Part shown: positions 30,414-41,246 of the stretch, piece by piece
Layout: each line of letters opens with the position of its first letter
Position numbering within the stretch: position 1 is the stretch's first letter
From: Bryopsis sp. KO-2023
Lineage: Eukaryota > Chlorophyta > Ulvophyceae > Bryopsidales > Bryopsidaceae
NCBI GenBank assembly: GCA_030272585.1
Contig: BSYQ01000002.1
Span: forward strand, 5,580,001-5,644,000
Reading direction: 5' to 3'
DNA length: 64,000 nucleotides
Notes under the pieces: model-generated
What the model was told of the DNA's origin: nothing
Databases searched by the model: none
What the model saw: only the letters and a program-made list of their open reading frames with translations
Program-made: the position numbers and the translations under genes

Positions 30414-30904
30414 ATATGAAAACTGTCACAACAAGCCAGAACTACGTTCACCACTATGATCATCACTCTTCCTCTCTCTTCGTGTATTTGCTGCGGCCGA
30501 GGGCGAAGAAGATCTTTTGAAAAGCACAGCGCAAGTGCCACAGCAGCGAAAGGCGAAGAGTGTTTCTGGCACCGAGCCCTGAACATCTTAGGCTTGGGCC
30601 ATACTGCAGACAAGATCGAGGCCTTGCTCCAGATCCGCCATCTCAGCCTTGACAGTTTCACAGCACGAACAAACAAGCGTACACGACGTAACAACCGAAA
30701 ATACTCACCGCTCACGTTCAAAAAGAAACGCCGCTTCACTGTCTTTCCCCGCCATCCCTTTCAGTATTTTCATGCTTAAGGGTCGTCTCTCTCGACCCGA
30801 CAAAATTATAAACCTTGAGATTAGCGACACCCGGTTCTTCTACGGGTCATAAAGATAAGGCTCAGAGCTTGTGGCTCCACGAGCAATTCGACCAAGGCGA
30901 AATT

Positions 30905-31031
30905 TCACTTGTTTTTCACTTGTTTTTCACTTGTTTTTCACTTGTTTTTCACTTGTTTTTCACTTGTTTTTCACTTTTACTTCACTTGTTTTTCACTTGT
31001 TTTTCACTTGTTTTTCACTTTTTTTTCACTT
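30905..31031 (+). repeat. Minisatellite, about 11-bp unit (cacttgttttt)
   Basis: About twelve near-identical units of TTTTTCACTTG, with two variant units (tcacttttact and ttttttttcact). The apparent protein frame across it (repeating FHLFFTCFS) is an artefact of the repeat. Confidence 0.85.
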
Positions 31032-31196
31032 ACCCTCGCGAAGAGCAAGTTTGCGTATGGAGAAAACGGACGCAAATCTTAGACAACCTTGATTCTTGTA
31101 CTGCGACATCGAACTCAGTCGGGCGAGAAAAACACAGTGCGAACAGAATGTGAACTGAACAAGTCATTTTTATAACATTTTGTTCTCTTGGTTGCC

Positions 31197-31432
31197 TGTT
31201 ACAAAAACCTCCCAGAACCCTCCCTCGAAGCCTCCTTAACCCATCAAACCCCCACTCATTGATGGGACCCTTGACTAATGTCATTAGGGCGAGGCACCAG
31301 GGTTCTTGAGCTATAGGATCTCCTATTGGGATCCTATGGACCTTAAGCTCTGACTATGCTATCACTAGTGCCCATAGCTAGTCTGTAGCTCTAGCTAGTG
31401 CTTACTAGACATCTCGGTGATCACTTGTAACA
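31197..31432 (-). repeat. gypsy 2 3' LTR
   Basis: TG...CA form on the minus strand. It shares all but about one base with 36890-37125. Preceded by the purine tract. Confidence 0.93.
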
Positions 31433-31578
31433 GTGCCCCCTCCTTAGATGTGAAGCCGCCTCGGGTTCACTAGGAATCAAATGCATGATAGGCATCATAC
31501 AAATGATAGTGTCTAGTAGTTACACTATTTTAAGAGAGGAGATCATCATCATCCAGTGGCCAACTGTGATATGATGTC

Positions 31579-34500
31579 TCAAACCTTCGCTTGTGATCTC
31601 CTTCGGATCGTGCGAGGTGGTACAATCGATTGTGCTTGAGATTGGTGAAACTCGTCAACCAATTCTCGCGCGTGCACGACATTCTGTTCCGGTTCCCATG
31701 AGTTGTGCTCATGACCGTATCCAACCCATTTCACTAGGAATTCTGTGTAGCATTTCTTGCCCCTACGTCGCTCTCTGCGATCAAGAATGCGCTCAACCTC
31801 CCATTCCAAGTCACCTTCAATCTCGATAGGTGGCGGGGGTTGCACAGTTCCTTTAGCCCAATATGGCTTCAAGAGTGAAGCATGGAACACCGGATGTATG
31901 GGCAAAGTATCAGGAAGCTTTATTTTGAAAGCAACCTCATTTATTTGACGCTCGATAGGGAAAGGTCCTACCCATTTCGGCGTTAATTTCCGCGATCCTG
32001 GATGCTTTAACCTTAAGTTCCTTGCATCAAGGAGAACAAGGTCTCCAACCTTGATCTCTACAGGAGCCCGGTGACGATCAGCTTGAGCTTTATAGCGTTG
32101 CTGAGCCGCCTGAAGGCGTTTCTTTGCCTCAACAATCCCTTCTCGGATTTCACTCGTCATTTTCTGAACTTCTGGTACAGCGACCTGCTTTGGTCCTTTT
32201 CTAGGGATCTGAGCAGTCAATGCTGTCCATGGATCTTTTCCATAGTTCAGGAAGAAGGGTGTTTCTCCAGTTGCTTCTGATCTTGAGTTATTTATTGCAA
32301 ACTCAACAACCGGTAATAAATCAGCCCAATTTCTTTGGGAAGGCCCCACAAAGTGGCGAAGAGTATCTTGCATCACTTTGTTCATCGCTTCGGTTTGCCC
32401 ATCTGTTTCTGGATGATAAGCCGAAGAAAGGGCTTGACTGATTTCCCATTTATCACACAACTCCCTAAAGAAGTGTGAGACAAATCTTGGATCTCTATCT
32501 GTGACCAATTTCTTTGGCATGCCATGAGCTTTGAAAACATGGTTCACAAAGAGATTTGCTGCTTCAGCTGCACCACAATCCGTTCGAGTTGCAGCGAGAT
32601 GTACCATTTTGGTTAACATGTCCACAAAGACAAGGATTGCATCATAACCTGCTCCACTAGATGGTGGGAGGTGAGTGACAAAATCCATCGAAACATTTTC
32701 CCATTGTGCATTCGGAATAGACAAGGGTTTTAGGGGCCCTTGAGGCTTTCTTCGCCTACCCTTGTGCCTTTGGCATGAATCACATCCTTGCACATATGAT
32801 CTGATATGGTCCTCCATCTGAGGCCACCAAAAATGTCTCTTGATTTGCCGTAAAGTCTTAGCCACACCAAAGTGTCCACTATAGACTGTACTATGGCAAT
32901 CATGGATTATATCCTGTCTCAATGTTCCAAAATTTGGTACAGCCAGCACATTACCATTCCACCAGTAACCATCTTGATATTGTAACACCTGGGCAGCTTC
33001 CAGTGTGTCATACCAAGGGTCCTTAGTGTACCCTTCAGTCAACCTATCTATCAACTGGGTATAATAACCCTGAGGCGGAGATGGGTCCACAGAGTCCCGC
33101 CGGCTAGAAACCAAGCCACGTGATCTCCCGGTCTCGCATAATACTCCAATAGATGGTGAGCAAGACGGTATCCGCGACAAGGGATCAGCCACGTTTACCC
33201 GTCCCGGTCTATACTCCCATTCAAATTGGAATTCATGGAGTAATGCTAACCAGCGAACCTGCCGTCGATTCAAGGTCGATTGGGAATGGAAAAATGTGTT
33301 TGGACTATGGTCTGTGATTACTTTGAATTTGCTATCAGCCAAGTAGCATCTCCATAGTTGAAGTGCATAAACTGTAGCATACATTTCTTGATCACTTGTA
33401 GACCAATTCAGTTGTGGGCCGGCAAGCTTTCTACTCTCATATGCAATGGGATGTCCCTCTTGAAGGAGAACTGCCCCTATTGCATTGTTAGAAGCATCCG
33501 TAATTACTTCAAAGGGTTTGGTAAAATCCGGCATAGCCAAGCAAGGTGCTTCTGTTAATGCCTTCTTCACCCCCTCAAAAGCGGCCTCACAAGCTGGAGT
33601 CCAATCCCATGTCTGTTGCTTTTTAAGCAAATCAGTGAGAGGTGATGCCAAAGAAGAATAACCCTGGACGAACTTACGAAAATAATTGGCAAGCCCGAGG
33701 AACGATCTCAAATCGTGTACCCCTTGTGGACGAGGCCATTCTCGTACTTTATTCGTTTTTCGAGGGTCTACAGAGATACCTTTGCGACCTACAATGAAGC
33801 CAAGGTAATGTAACTCTGTTTTGTTAAAGTCACATTTGGACTTCTTAAGGAACAAGTTATGTTCTCTTAATCTTTGCATCACGGCTCGTACATGGGCCAC
33901 ATGTTCCTCTGGTGTTTTTGAGTAAATCAAAATGTCATCAAGGTAAATCAAGACATATTTGCCTATCATTCCTTGAAACACATGATTCATCAGTGTTTGA
34001 AACACTGCCGGAGCGTTCGTTAATCCCATTGGGAGAACCCGGTACTCAAATAATCCAAAAGGCGTTTTAAAGGCGGTTTTGGGGATGTCTTCCTCTTTGA
34101 CTCTCATTTGCCAATAACCGGCTCTGAGGTCAAGAGATGTGAAGCATCTCGCGCCTTGTAACTGATCAAGAAGGTCATCAATCCGCGGGATCGGGAACTG
34201 ATTCTTGATAGTTACTTTATTTAAACCCCTATAGTCAATGCACATCCGGAAACCTCCATCCTTTTTAGGAACAAAGAGGACCGGAGCGCCCCATGGACTA
34301 GCACTCGGCTGAATTAATTTTTTGGATAAGAGTTCGGACAACTGGTCCTCTATCTCTTTCCTTTCAGCAGGGGTGTATCTAAATAAGGGTCTATTGACCG
34401 GACGCGTTCCCTCGACCAAAGGGATATCCGCTGCCACTGCCCTTTCTGGAGGATATTCCGCCAAACCAGAAATAAACAAATCATCAAAGTCCTTCAACAG

Positions 34501-36549
34501 AGCTTCCATTTGCTCCTCTGGAACTTTGTCTGATTCACTCGTTTCATCCGCCAATTTCAGATGGGATGATATCTCTTCCATCTCACGAACTACCAACAAA
34601 ATAGGTTTTATTGAAGTATCTTTCAACTTCCTTTTCACCTGTGGTATCGAGAGTAGAGATGCAACCTGTTTTTGGGGAATATCTTTACCCGTAGCACCAA
34701 GATCCAACACCAAACAATCAAGCTTCTCTCGATAGCCTTGAATTTTCAGTGTGATCTTTGTCTCTCCCATTATATCAATATTATCCCCATTTGCCAACTC
34801 AGCCTGTGATCCAACGGTAGCTCGATAAGCTATCCCATTTTGTTCACAAAACTGTTTGGATAGGAAGGCTAATCCTTTAGCTCCTGAATCCAAAAGACAA
34901 TGGGCTGGGATTCCACTCAAGAGGCCCTCAAAATGCATTGCAAGCTTATCTTGCATGAGAAGCTCTGTTGCTTCCTCTGGCATTTTGGGTACGGGTGGAT
35001 CATAGAACACATTCACGGGCCAAGGAATGCCAGGAAGTCTTTTCCGACTTTTCCCCTTTTTGGCTGTGAATAAAACTGTTCCCTTCTTGTATTGTGCAAT
35101 CAATCTCATTGAGGTCAAGGCTGGATGCAACTCTTTAGACCTTGCTGGAACAAGAATGCAACAAGAAGTATCATGGGGAGATCTCTTCTTTGCGAGAAGA
35201 TAGTGATCGAGATATTTGTTGATATCCTTGAAAGGAGGATTCAACCACACATGCTGTCCACCTAAATCTCTTTCCAGAAATTCAGAAGGTGTGCAAAATG
35301 TATTACATAAGGCACTGTTCACATCCGAACACCCATCCAACGTAAATACGCGGCCTGAAAGTGTCTCAAGACGTTGGAACTCCGCCCTTGTAATTCCTTG
35401 GTGAGAATCTTCTCTCTCATCCCTAAATTCCACAGAAGATTTCATTTCTTCACTTTTTTGACTTCTGGTCAAGATTGGTGCAAGAAAAGCATCACAATCA
35501 ATGTCCATTGGGTCAATTGTGGAATGTGGATTCAGATTCTTCTGATCTCTCAATTGTGTCCACTCAAGTGGGACTTCACAAGAACTGAGGTTCACCTTTT
35601 TCGACTGACCACACTTATGGCCTCTTGCCCATGGTTCCCCACAGAACCAGCATAAGCCAGCTTTCTTGCGAGCCTCCCTCTCACTCTCGGTCAACCGTAC
35701 CACCGGTCTTCGTGAGGGCTGAGTGCCACTTTGAGCTTTAAGCCTTGGTTGCTTAGGCTGATGCCTCTTCTTACTTCCTTTGGCTGGATCTGAGAAGGTA
35801 GTTTCCATACCTCTCTTTTTAGCCTTCCGGTCCGTAGTTTTCAACGGAAAACGAGCATCGTGACCCGGGGCTTTAGCCAACACATACGTTCGCAAGGCTG
35901 AGTAGCTTCTCCATTCCCGACCAAGTGTATCAGTCTCCACTTGTTTGCACAAGTGTGGATGGAGGCCCCTCAGAAGGATCCAACACTTGGTAGTGTCGTC
36001 CATTGGCTCTTTTCGCATTGCTAAGTGAGCATCCACAAAGCGTACGAAGCCAGGAGTATCGACCTTCTGGTCAATATGATCCTTGCAGGAAGTAAGGGCA
36101 TTATTTATGGAGTAATCTGTGGCAAGATCTCCAAATGTGCCATCTTCCAGGACTTGGCAGAATTTTTCCCAAGATAAAGACCCGTCCTCGAGTTCTTCCT
36201 TGGGTACCCTAGCCAATAAATGTCGGCGGGGTTTTGATCCGAGGAAAGTAGGTGCAATCACTCCCCACTCCTCTCTTGGGACTTTTGCTGCCCTGAAGTA
36301 CATGGCTAACTCCAAACGGAATTCTGGCCACGGGACTTTGCCCTGGTACTTTTCAGGTTTATCAGCAGTCACTCTTCTGGTTTTGCCCAGGCTAGCATCT
36401 TTCTCTTCTTTGGTCACTTCAGACCTGAGAGTGCTAGGGGACTGTGGTCCCTCTGTTCTTTCACTTGGAGAGTCCTCATTGACTTCATCCAGAACAGACC
36501 CTTCTTCTAAGGCAAGTACCTCTTGTTCTTCTTCTTGACTCATGGTCAC
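31579..36549 (-). CDS. gypsy 2 Gag-Dam-Pol polyprotein
   Basis: 1656 codons, one frame, no frameshift needed. Residues 60-240: capsid-like Gag (KYQGKVPWPEFRLELAMYF). 300-313: zinc knuckle CWFCGEPWARGHKC. About 385-517: Dam-like N6-adenine methyltransferase fold (FTLDGCSDVNSALCNTF, HVWLNPPF at 433-440 with the NPPF catalytic motif, then CCILVPARSKELHP). 540-625: aspartic protease with DSGA at 554-557. About 715-930: RT with YLDD at 869-872. RNase H (VITDASNNAIGAVL) follows, then integrase with HHCC (HFWWPQ, CDSCQRHK) and DD35E residues (MDFVTHLP, VTDRDPRF, HPETDGQTE). A C-terminal chromodomain follows (WEVERILDRRERRRGKK, FLVKWVGYG). All catalytic motifs are intact. The methyltransferase between Gag and protease is unusual for this superfamily. 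Confidence 0.92.
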   Translation of the reverse strand: MTMSQEEEQEVLALEEGSVLDEVNEDSPSERTEGPQSPSTLRSEVTKEEKDASLGKTRRVTADKPEKYQGKVPWPEFRLELAMYFRAAKVPREEWGVIAPTFLGSKPRRHLLARVPKEELEDGSLSWEKFCQVLEDGTFGDLATDYSINNALTSCKDHIDQKVDTPGFVRFVDAHLAMRKEPMDDTTKCWILLRGLHPHLCKQVETDTLGREWRSYSALRTYVLAKAPGHDARFPLKTTDRKAKKRGMETTFSDPAKGSKKRHQPKQPRLKAQSGTQPSRRPVVRLTESEREARKKAGLCWFCGEPWARGHKCGQSKKVNLSSCEVPLEWTQLRDQKNLNPHSTIDPMDIDCDAFLAPILTRSQKSEEMKSSVEFRDEREDSHQGITRAEFQRLETLSGRVFTLDGCSDVNSALCNTFCTPSEFLERDLGGQHVWLNPPFKDINKYLDHYLLAKKRSPHDTSCCILVPARSKELHPALTSMRLIAQYKKGTVLFTAKKGKSRKRLPGIPWPVNVFYDPPVPKMPEEATELLMQDKLAMHFEGLLSGIPAHCLLDSGAKGLAFLSKQFCEQNGIAYRATVGSQAELANGDNIDIMGETKITLKIQGYREKLDCLVLDLGATGKDIPQKQVASLLSIPQVKRKLKDTSIKPILLVVREMEEISSHLKLADETSESDKVPEEQMEALLKDFDDLFISGLAEYPPERAVAADIPLVEGTRPVNRPLFRYTPAERKEIEDQLSELLSKKLIQPSASPWGAPVLFVPKKDGGFRMCIDYRGLNKVTIKNQFPIPRIDDLLDQLQGARCFTSLDLRAGYWQMRVKEEDIPKTAFKTPFGLFEYRVLPMGLTNAPAVFQTLMNHVFQGMIGKYVLIYLDDILIYSKTPEEHVAHVRAVMQRLREHNLFLKKSKCDFNKTELHYLGFIVGRKGISVDPRKTNKVREWPRPQGVHDLRSFLGLANYFRKFVQGYSSLASPLTDLLKKQQTWDWTPACEAAFEGVKKALTEAPCLAMPDFTKPFEVITDASNNAIGAVLLQEGHPIAYESRKLAGPQLNWSTSDQEMYATVYALQLWRCYLADSKFKVITDHSPNTFFHSQSTLNRRQVRWLALLHEFQFEWEYRPGRVNVADPLSRIPSCSPSIGVLCETGRSRGLVSSRRDSVDPSPPQGYYTQLIDRLTEGYTKDPWYDTLEAAQVLQYQDGYWWNGNVLAVPNFGTLRQDIIHDCHSTVYSGHFGVAKTLRQIKRHFWWPQMEDHIRSYVQGCDSCQRHKGRRRKPQGPLKPLSIPNAQWENVSMDFVTHLPPSSGAGYDAILVFVDMLTKMVHLAATRTDCGAAEAANLFVNHVFKAHGMPKKLVTDRDPRFVSHFFRELCDKWEISQALSSAYHPETDGQTEAMNKVMQDTLRHFVGPSQRNWADLLPVVEFAINNSRSEATGETPFFLNYGKDPWTALTAQIPRKGPKQVAVPEVQKMTSEIREGIVEAKKRLQAAQQRYKAQADRHRAPVEIKVGDLVLLDARNLRLKHPGSRKLTPKWVGPFPIERQINEVAFKIKLPDTLPIHPVFHASLLKPYWAKGTVQPPPPIEIEGDLEWEVERILDRRERRRGKKCYTEFLVKWVGYGHEHNSWEPEQNVVHARELVDEFHQSQAQSIVPPRTIRRRSQAKV

Positions 36550-36889
36550 TTTTTATTTTGGTTTCCTTTGGACACAACCCCAACACAGCAAAACACTGGA
36601 AATTTGCCCAAAACTCTGAAACCCAACTTTTATCGCTTCACTAGCCCTTCGAGGACCTCTTGGGTCTCCTCGAACTCACAGAACTAGCTTCCCAACGATT
36701 CAGAAAACAAACCCTGACTTTGTCGGGCTGTAACTTTCCACTGACAACTCCGATTGACCTCAAACAAGCTTCAAACGAAGCGCCCTGTTTTCGGCTTACT
36801 TTTAGACTCCTGTTCTTTCCAATTCCGAGTTGTTATGGCGTACTTATGCGTCAAAACGTGACGCGCTCTCTTCCTGCTCCGAAACCAAC

Positions 36890-37125
36890 TGTTACAAAAA
36901 CCTCCCAGAACCCTCCCTCGAAGCCTCCTTAACCCATCAAACCCCCACTCATTGATGGGACCCTTGACTAATGTCATTAGGGCGAGGCACCAGGGTTCTT
37001 GAGCTATAGGATCTCCTATTGGGATCCTATGGACCTTAAGCTCTGACTAGGCTATCACTAGTGCCCATAGCTAGTCTGTAGCTCTAGCTAGTGCTTACTA
37101 GACATCTCGGTGATCACTTGTAACA
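36890..37125 (-). repeat. gypsy 2 5' LTR
   Basis: Partner LTR; the promoter and transcription start should lie within it. The untranslated leader to the polyprotein AUG (36549) is about 340 nt. Confidence 0.93.
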
Positions 37126-37158
37126 TTGCCCCAACAGGGAGCAACCAGTGTTGCAACT

Positions 37159-37259
37159 CTTGTGTTGCAGCAACACAAGTTTCCGAAACTCGGTGTAACT
37201 CGGGCGGCAACTAGAGTTGCTGCAACTCCTGTTGCGACAACCGTGTGTTGCCGCAACAC
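37159..37259. repeat. Cluster of three GTTGC/GCAAC palindromes
   Basis: Three perfect inverted repeats with a single central base lie within 100 bp: 37159-37179 (CTTGTGTTGC/A/GCAACACAAG), 37214-37228 (GAGTTGC/T/GCAACTC) and 37245-37259 (GTGTTGC/C/GCAACAC). They are just outside the gypsy 2 target duplication. Possible binding sites or a decayed repeat. Confidence 0.6.
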
Positions 37260-38810
37260 GTGACATTTTTCCGATGAAACACTGTAGCTCCCTACGACTT
37301 TTGCACTCATCAGGATAAAAATAGCCCACAGGGTAGCATACCAACACGGACTCTCATTTGAATTTACCTGTCCAAATCTGTCCAACACCGGAATTTTTTT
37401 TTTTTTTTTTCCCTCCCCAGCTCCCCCAGTAGCAAATCAAAGAAGAACAGTGCAAGGTGAGAACAATTTTTTTCAAAAATCGTCAGAAAGAGCGATCAAT
37501 CGAAGTGAGGGACATAAAAAAGAGGTGTTCGAGAAAAGAAAAGAGTGTAGGGAACTCGAAACACTCACCTGGGGACAGACAGTCGACACCACAAGAGCCA
37601 GGGCCACGGGTTTCAGTTTTACCAGAGGGCTTCAGCCAACTTCAGAGACTTCAGTCAGAAAATCGCTTCGTTGAGAGGGATTTATTCTGCAGAATTTCCA
37701 CTGGGACGATTAATCCCCAGAGATCTCCCTATACACCAGAAAAGCAAAGCACCACGTTACCATGACTGACCGCTTAATAGCGACGGATTCTCACGAGACC
37801 CCTTGGGAAAAAAAAGAATTCATTCCCCAGGAACAAGAAAACACCCCTGAAAACAGGATCGTATTTGAGTAAACGACAAAGAGAAGAGAGTGATCCTGGA
37901 TGGACGTATTCTTTGAGAGCGCTTCCTGATCAAAACCTCGATCGAAAAACAAAGGGCAACGTGTCGTTGGCGCTAGTGGGTGGTATCGAAGGCGGTTTCC
38001 AGCTGGAAACTTCACCTTGCAGAAAGTTTGTCGATTTGCCAAGCCGAGCCGGTAGGTTCTGTTCACAACAGGTTCCACCGATTTGCAATTCAGGGGGAGT
38101 TTTCTCAGTTGGCCGCCCAACATTGGACACGTCGGCCTTTATGTGTGAGAGTGAGCCCCTCCAGCGCTTTCGACAGCGAAAAGACTATCAATAGAATCTA
38201 TGCCCTTTTTTGACAAAAATACAGTGAAAGATAGACTTCTCAGTGAGGGGGTTATAGGTATGATCGTGTGTGTCTGTTTTATCAGAAATCTGTGGATTCG
38301 GTTCTGTCCAGTACAATTTTATATTTGTGTTTTTTTGCAGCATGAATGGGGTTTCTGAAGATTTTTTCAAGATTCAATTCTAAGTGGCAATAGATAATTT
38401 TTTGGTAGTAGTCTTGTTACTCCTTATTATAAGATTCTGAATCCGTTTTTTAGAGCAGCTTTGCAAAGAGGGTAGGAAAAAGAAAGTGAGAGACTCATGG
38501 GTCAGTCATAGATAAACAAAAGACATGAGTCTTATTCACAGCTGAGGCTTTTCAATCAAACGGCCAGAGGGGACTCTTGGGGTGAAATTGTCGTGGAGAT
38601 CCGTCACCAGATCTCCAGAGACGCCACTCCGTTGCATCATGTCTAAAGGAACAAAGCAACTGATCGTTTACAAAAATCCATCGGCCAGTACCGATCAAGT
38701 CCACATGATATAAGAAACCTCCGATTATCTTCACCATCTTTCATTTGCTCATTACATCCCACCCCGGAAATGAATGATAAAATCCACTTATACCTAGGAT
38801 AAGAAAGCCA
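37260..38810. other. Intergenic, nothing recognised
   Basis: Plus-strand frames at 37450-37765 and 37865-38213 have no recognisable domain. A run of T at about 37398-37411. Downstream flank of the BiP remnant. Confidence 0.35.
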
Positions 38811-38817
38811 TCCTGGA

Positions 38818-40589
38818 TTATAAGTCATCGTGGTTTTCCCTAAGATCCTCATCATCCCCGCCACCTTCTCCACCGCCAGCTTGATAGACGGCGGCGACGA
38901 TTGACTGACAGATATCCTCGTCTTCTTTCAGTTGCTCGTTGTATTCTTCAACATCAGCGTCAGAATTCTCATCGAGGCACTCGAGGACCACCTGAACAGC
39001 TTCTGTAACCTTCGTTTTGTCCCCCTCCTTCAGGTTTCCGCCCAATTTGTCTTCAAACGTGTTCTTCATGTTGTACTGAGTACGTCTCAAAACACCTCCT
39101 GGCATCCACCTTCTTTTTCTTCAGTTTGTCTTGCTCGGCGAATTCCTCCGCCTCTTGAACCATTCCTTGGATGTCCCCCGGACTCAATCGCCCCTTGTCC
39201 TTAGTGATGGTGATATTTTCCTTCTTTCCAGTGCCCTTGTCTTCAGCGGAGACATTAAGGTCCTCAATTTATCCTCAATTTGAGGATACCGTTGGTATCG
39301 ATTTGGAGCGTCACTTCTATCTGGGGGACGCCTCTGGAATTCCATTCAAGTCGAACTGACCCAGCTTGTGGTTGTCCTTGCTCAGTGCTCTCTCACCCTC
39401 CAAAACCTGGATCGTCACGTTGGTTTGTTGGTATTGGTAGGTGGTGAAGACCTGGGACTTCTTGGTTGAAACTACAGTGCTCCTGGGAATGAGTTTACTC
39501 ATCACTCCACCAACAGTCTCGATACCCAACGTCAAAGGAGCCACATCCGAAAGGATAACCCCATCTAAGTCACTCTCAGCATCGCCGCCCAAAATGGATC
39601 CCTGGACGGCAGCACAATAATCAACAGCCTCGTGTGACTTGATGCTCTTATTCGGCTCCTCTCCATTGATGTACTCCTTGGTGAGCTCCTGGACTTCTGG
39701 GATTCTGGTGGACCCTCCAACCAATACACTTTCGTGGATCTCGTTCTTTTTCAGACCAGCGTCCTCCATGGCCTGGAAACACGGCAAAATCACGTGAGAT
39801 GCATACCTTCGTTCTCTCAGCTTAGAATTCGTGCACACCCACACAAGTGCAATGCAGTGTTCGTGATATCTACCCACCTTTCTGACAGGTCCGAAAGTTT
39901 TCTGAGAGGTCACTGCTGAGCTCCTCGAATCGTGCACGGGTGAGAGGCTCAGACAAGTCCACTCCATCATGCAAGCTCTTGATTTCGAAACGGAGTTGAT
40001 GCCGGTTGGAAAGAGCTCTCTTGGCCCTCTCAGCCTCCCTCCCCAGTTTTTGCAGAGCCCTGGCGTCCTCAGAGATATCCTTTTTGAATTTCTTCTTGAT
40101 TAATTTAATGAAGTACTGCATGACCCTTTTGTCAGAGTCTTCTCCTCCCAAATGAGTGTCTCCAGATGTGGACATGACCTCAAACACCCCACTGTCGATT
40201 GCGAGAACGCTGACGTCGAAGGTGCCGCCACCCAAATCGAAAACCAGAATGTTCTTCTCTCCCTTTGTGTCCAGACCGCACGCAATCGCAGCCGAAGTGG
40301 GCTCATTGACGATACGCGCGACATTCAACCCAGCGATCACACCAGCGTCCTTGGTAGCCTGACGCTGAGCATCGTTGAAGTAAGCAGGGATAGTGATCAC
40401 AGCGTGTTGAACAGTTTTACCAAGAAACCCTTCGGCGGTGTCTTTCATCTTGGTCAGGATAGTTGCGGAGTTCTGCTCTGGGGAGAACACCTTCTTCTTG
40501 TCGTCGATGTCGACAGACACGTATGGGCTCTTGTTCTTGTCGACGATATCATAAGAAACGAGTTTCTTGTCTCTCTGGACCTCCCTATC
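38818..40589 (-). pseudogene. BiP-type ER Hsp70, 5'-truncated and frameshifted
   Basis: Reading right to left: an acceptor at 40590 opens [20 protein letters not shown], then the ATPase core ([41 protein letters not shown]-like RARFEEL). A GT-AG intron lies at 39773-39878. [20 protein letters not shown] and [20 protein letters not shown] follow, and the lid ends ENHDDL-stop, a variant of the HDEL ER-retention signal. BiP folds proteins in the ER lumen. The N-terminal exon with the phosphate-binding loop is absent. At least four indels break the frame (near 39910, 39335, 39265 where a short tandem duplication sits, and 39080), and conserved Gly/Tyr residues are replaced by Cys. The retained intron means it is not a processed copy. 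Confidence 0.82.
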
Positions 40590-40599
40590 CTGAAAGCTA

Positions 40600-41240
40600 C
40601 AAACGCAACAGAACTTTTGGTAAGCGTTCAGGGATTCCTGACTTTCGAGATTCCCTCTTGGCCCTTCAGAATGGACTATTCGACGTTCCGGTCTTATCTA
40701 TGATTGTAGAGCCTATAGCAACTCGGGGGGCTAAAAGGCAGAGTTACTCCTGACTAGGGAATCGTCAGATAGAAAATGTTCTTTTAGAGTATTACACCGA
40801 GAGGCTATTGTGCTTCTACTTGAACAATTGATGTAAGTCACCAGACATATCCACGTTCATGCACTGAGAAAGCCTCAGCCTTAGCCCTCATGGCTAGTCA
40901 ACTCGTTTTCATATCAAACGCTGGACGTTTTCTTTGTGTGTTTAACGATGACCCAGAAGAACGCTGACAAACAACATTCGGGTGTGTCTCTGTTTGGCAC
41001 TGAGCTTCTCACCACTTGGTTTCTTTCAAAAGCTTGAACCTCACCTCCGAAAAATGCTCGTCAGGGCCACAGCCTTCTGGTCAGGACACACAGTTCTAGC
41101 CAGAGTCCATATTTTGCCCACCTCTTTTGCGCACCATCGCAGCGCCACTACACCCCAACGCAATCTACCGATTTTGTGACCAAGCCAAGTTTTACTCACA
41201 AATTGAAATACCGTCGTTGTGGTATGAGCTTCCATTCTGT
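40600..41240. other. Upstream of BiP remnant, nothing recognised
   Basis: No Hsp70 N-terminal exon was found here. Short frames only. Confidence 0.4.
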
Positions 41241-41246
41241 GACCCG

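Larger units (their letters stand above)
31197..37125 (-). mobile_element. Ty3/gypsy chromovirus 2, complete, with Dam-like domain
   Basis: 5929 bp on the minus strand. It is bounded by 236-bp LTRs (31197-31432 and 36890-37125) that start TGTTAC and end GTAACA and differ at only one position that I can see (31358-31360 region, tat versus tag). A 5-bp target duplication TTGCC flanks it (31192-31196 and 37126-37130). Polypurine tract AAGGAGGGGGC abuts the 3' LTR. After the 5' LTR comes TTGGTTTCGGAGCAGG, a plausible primer-binding site complementary to a tRNA 3' end. One intact polyprotein fills the interior. Near-identical LTRs, intact ORF and duplication indicate recent insertion. Confidence 0.95.

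Noticed and set aside
29941-30420. Solo LTR containing tRNA-like sequences
   Set aside because: No matching terminal repeats, TG...CA boundary or target duplication could be fixed.
30815-31153. Open frame with repeated FHLFFTCFSLV, resembling a membrane protein
   Set aside because: It is produced by the 11-bp cacttgttttt minisatellite and has no independent coding signal.
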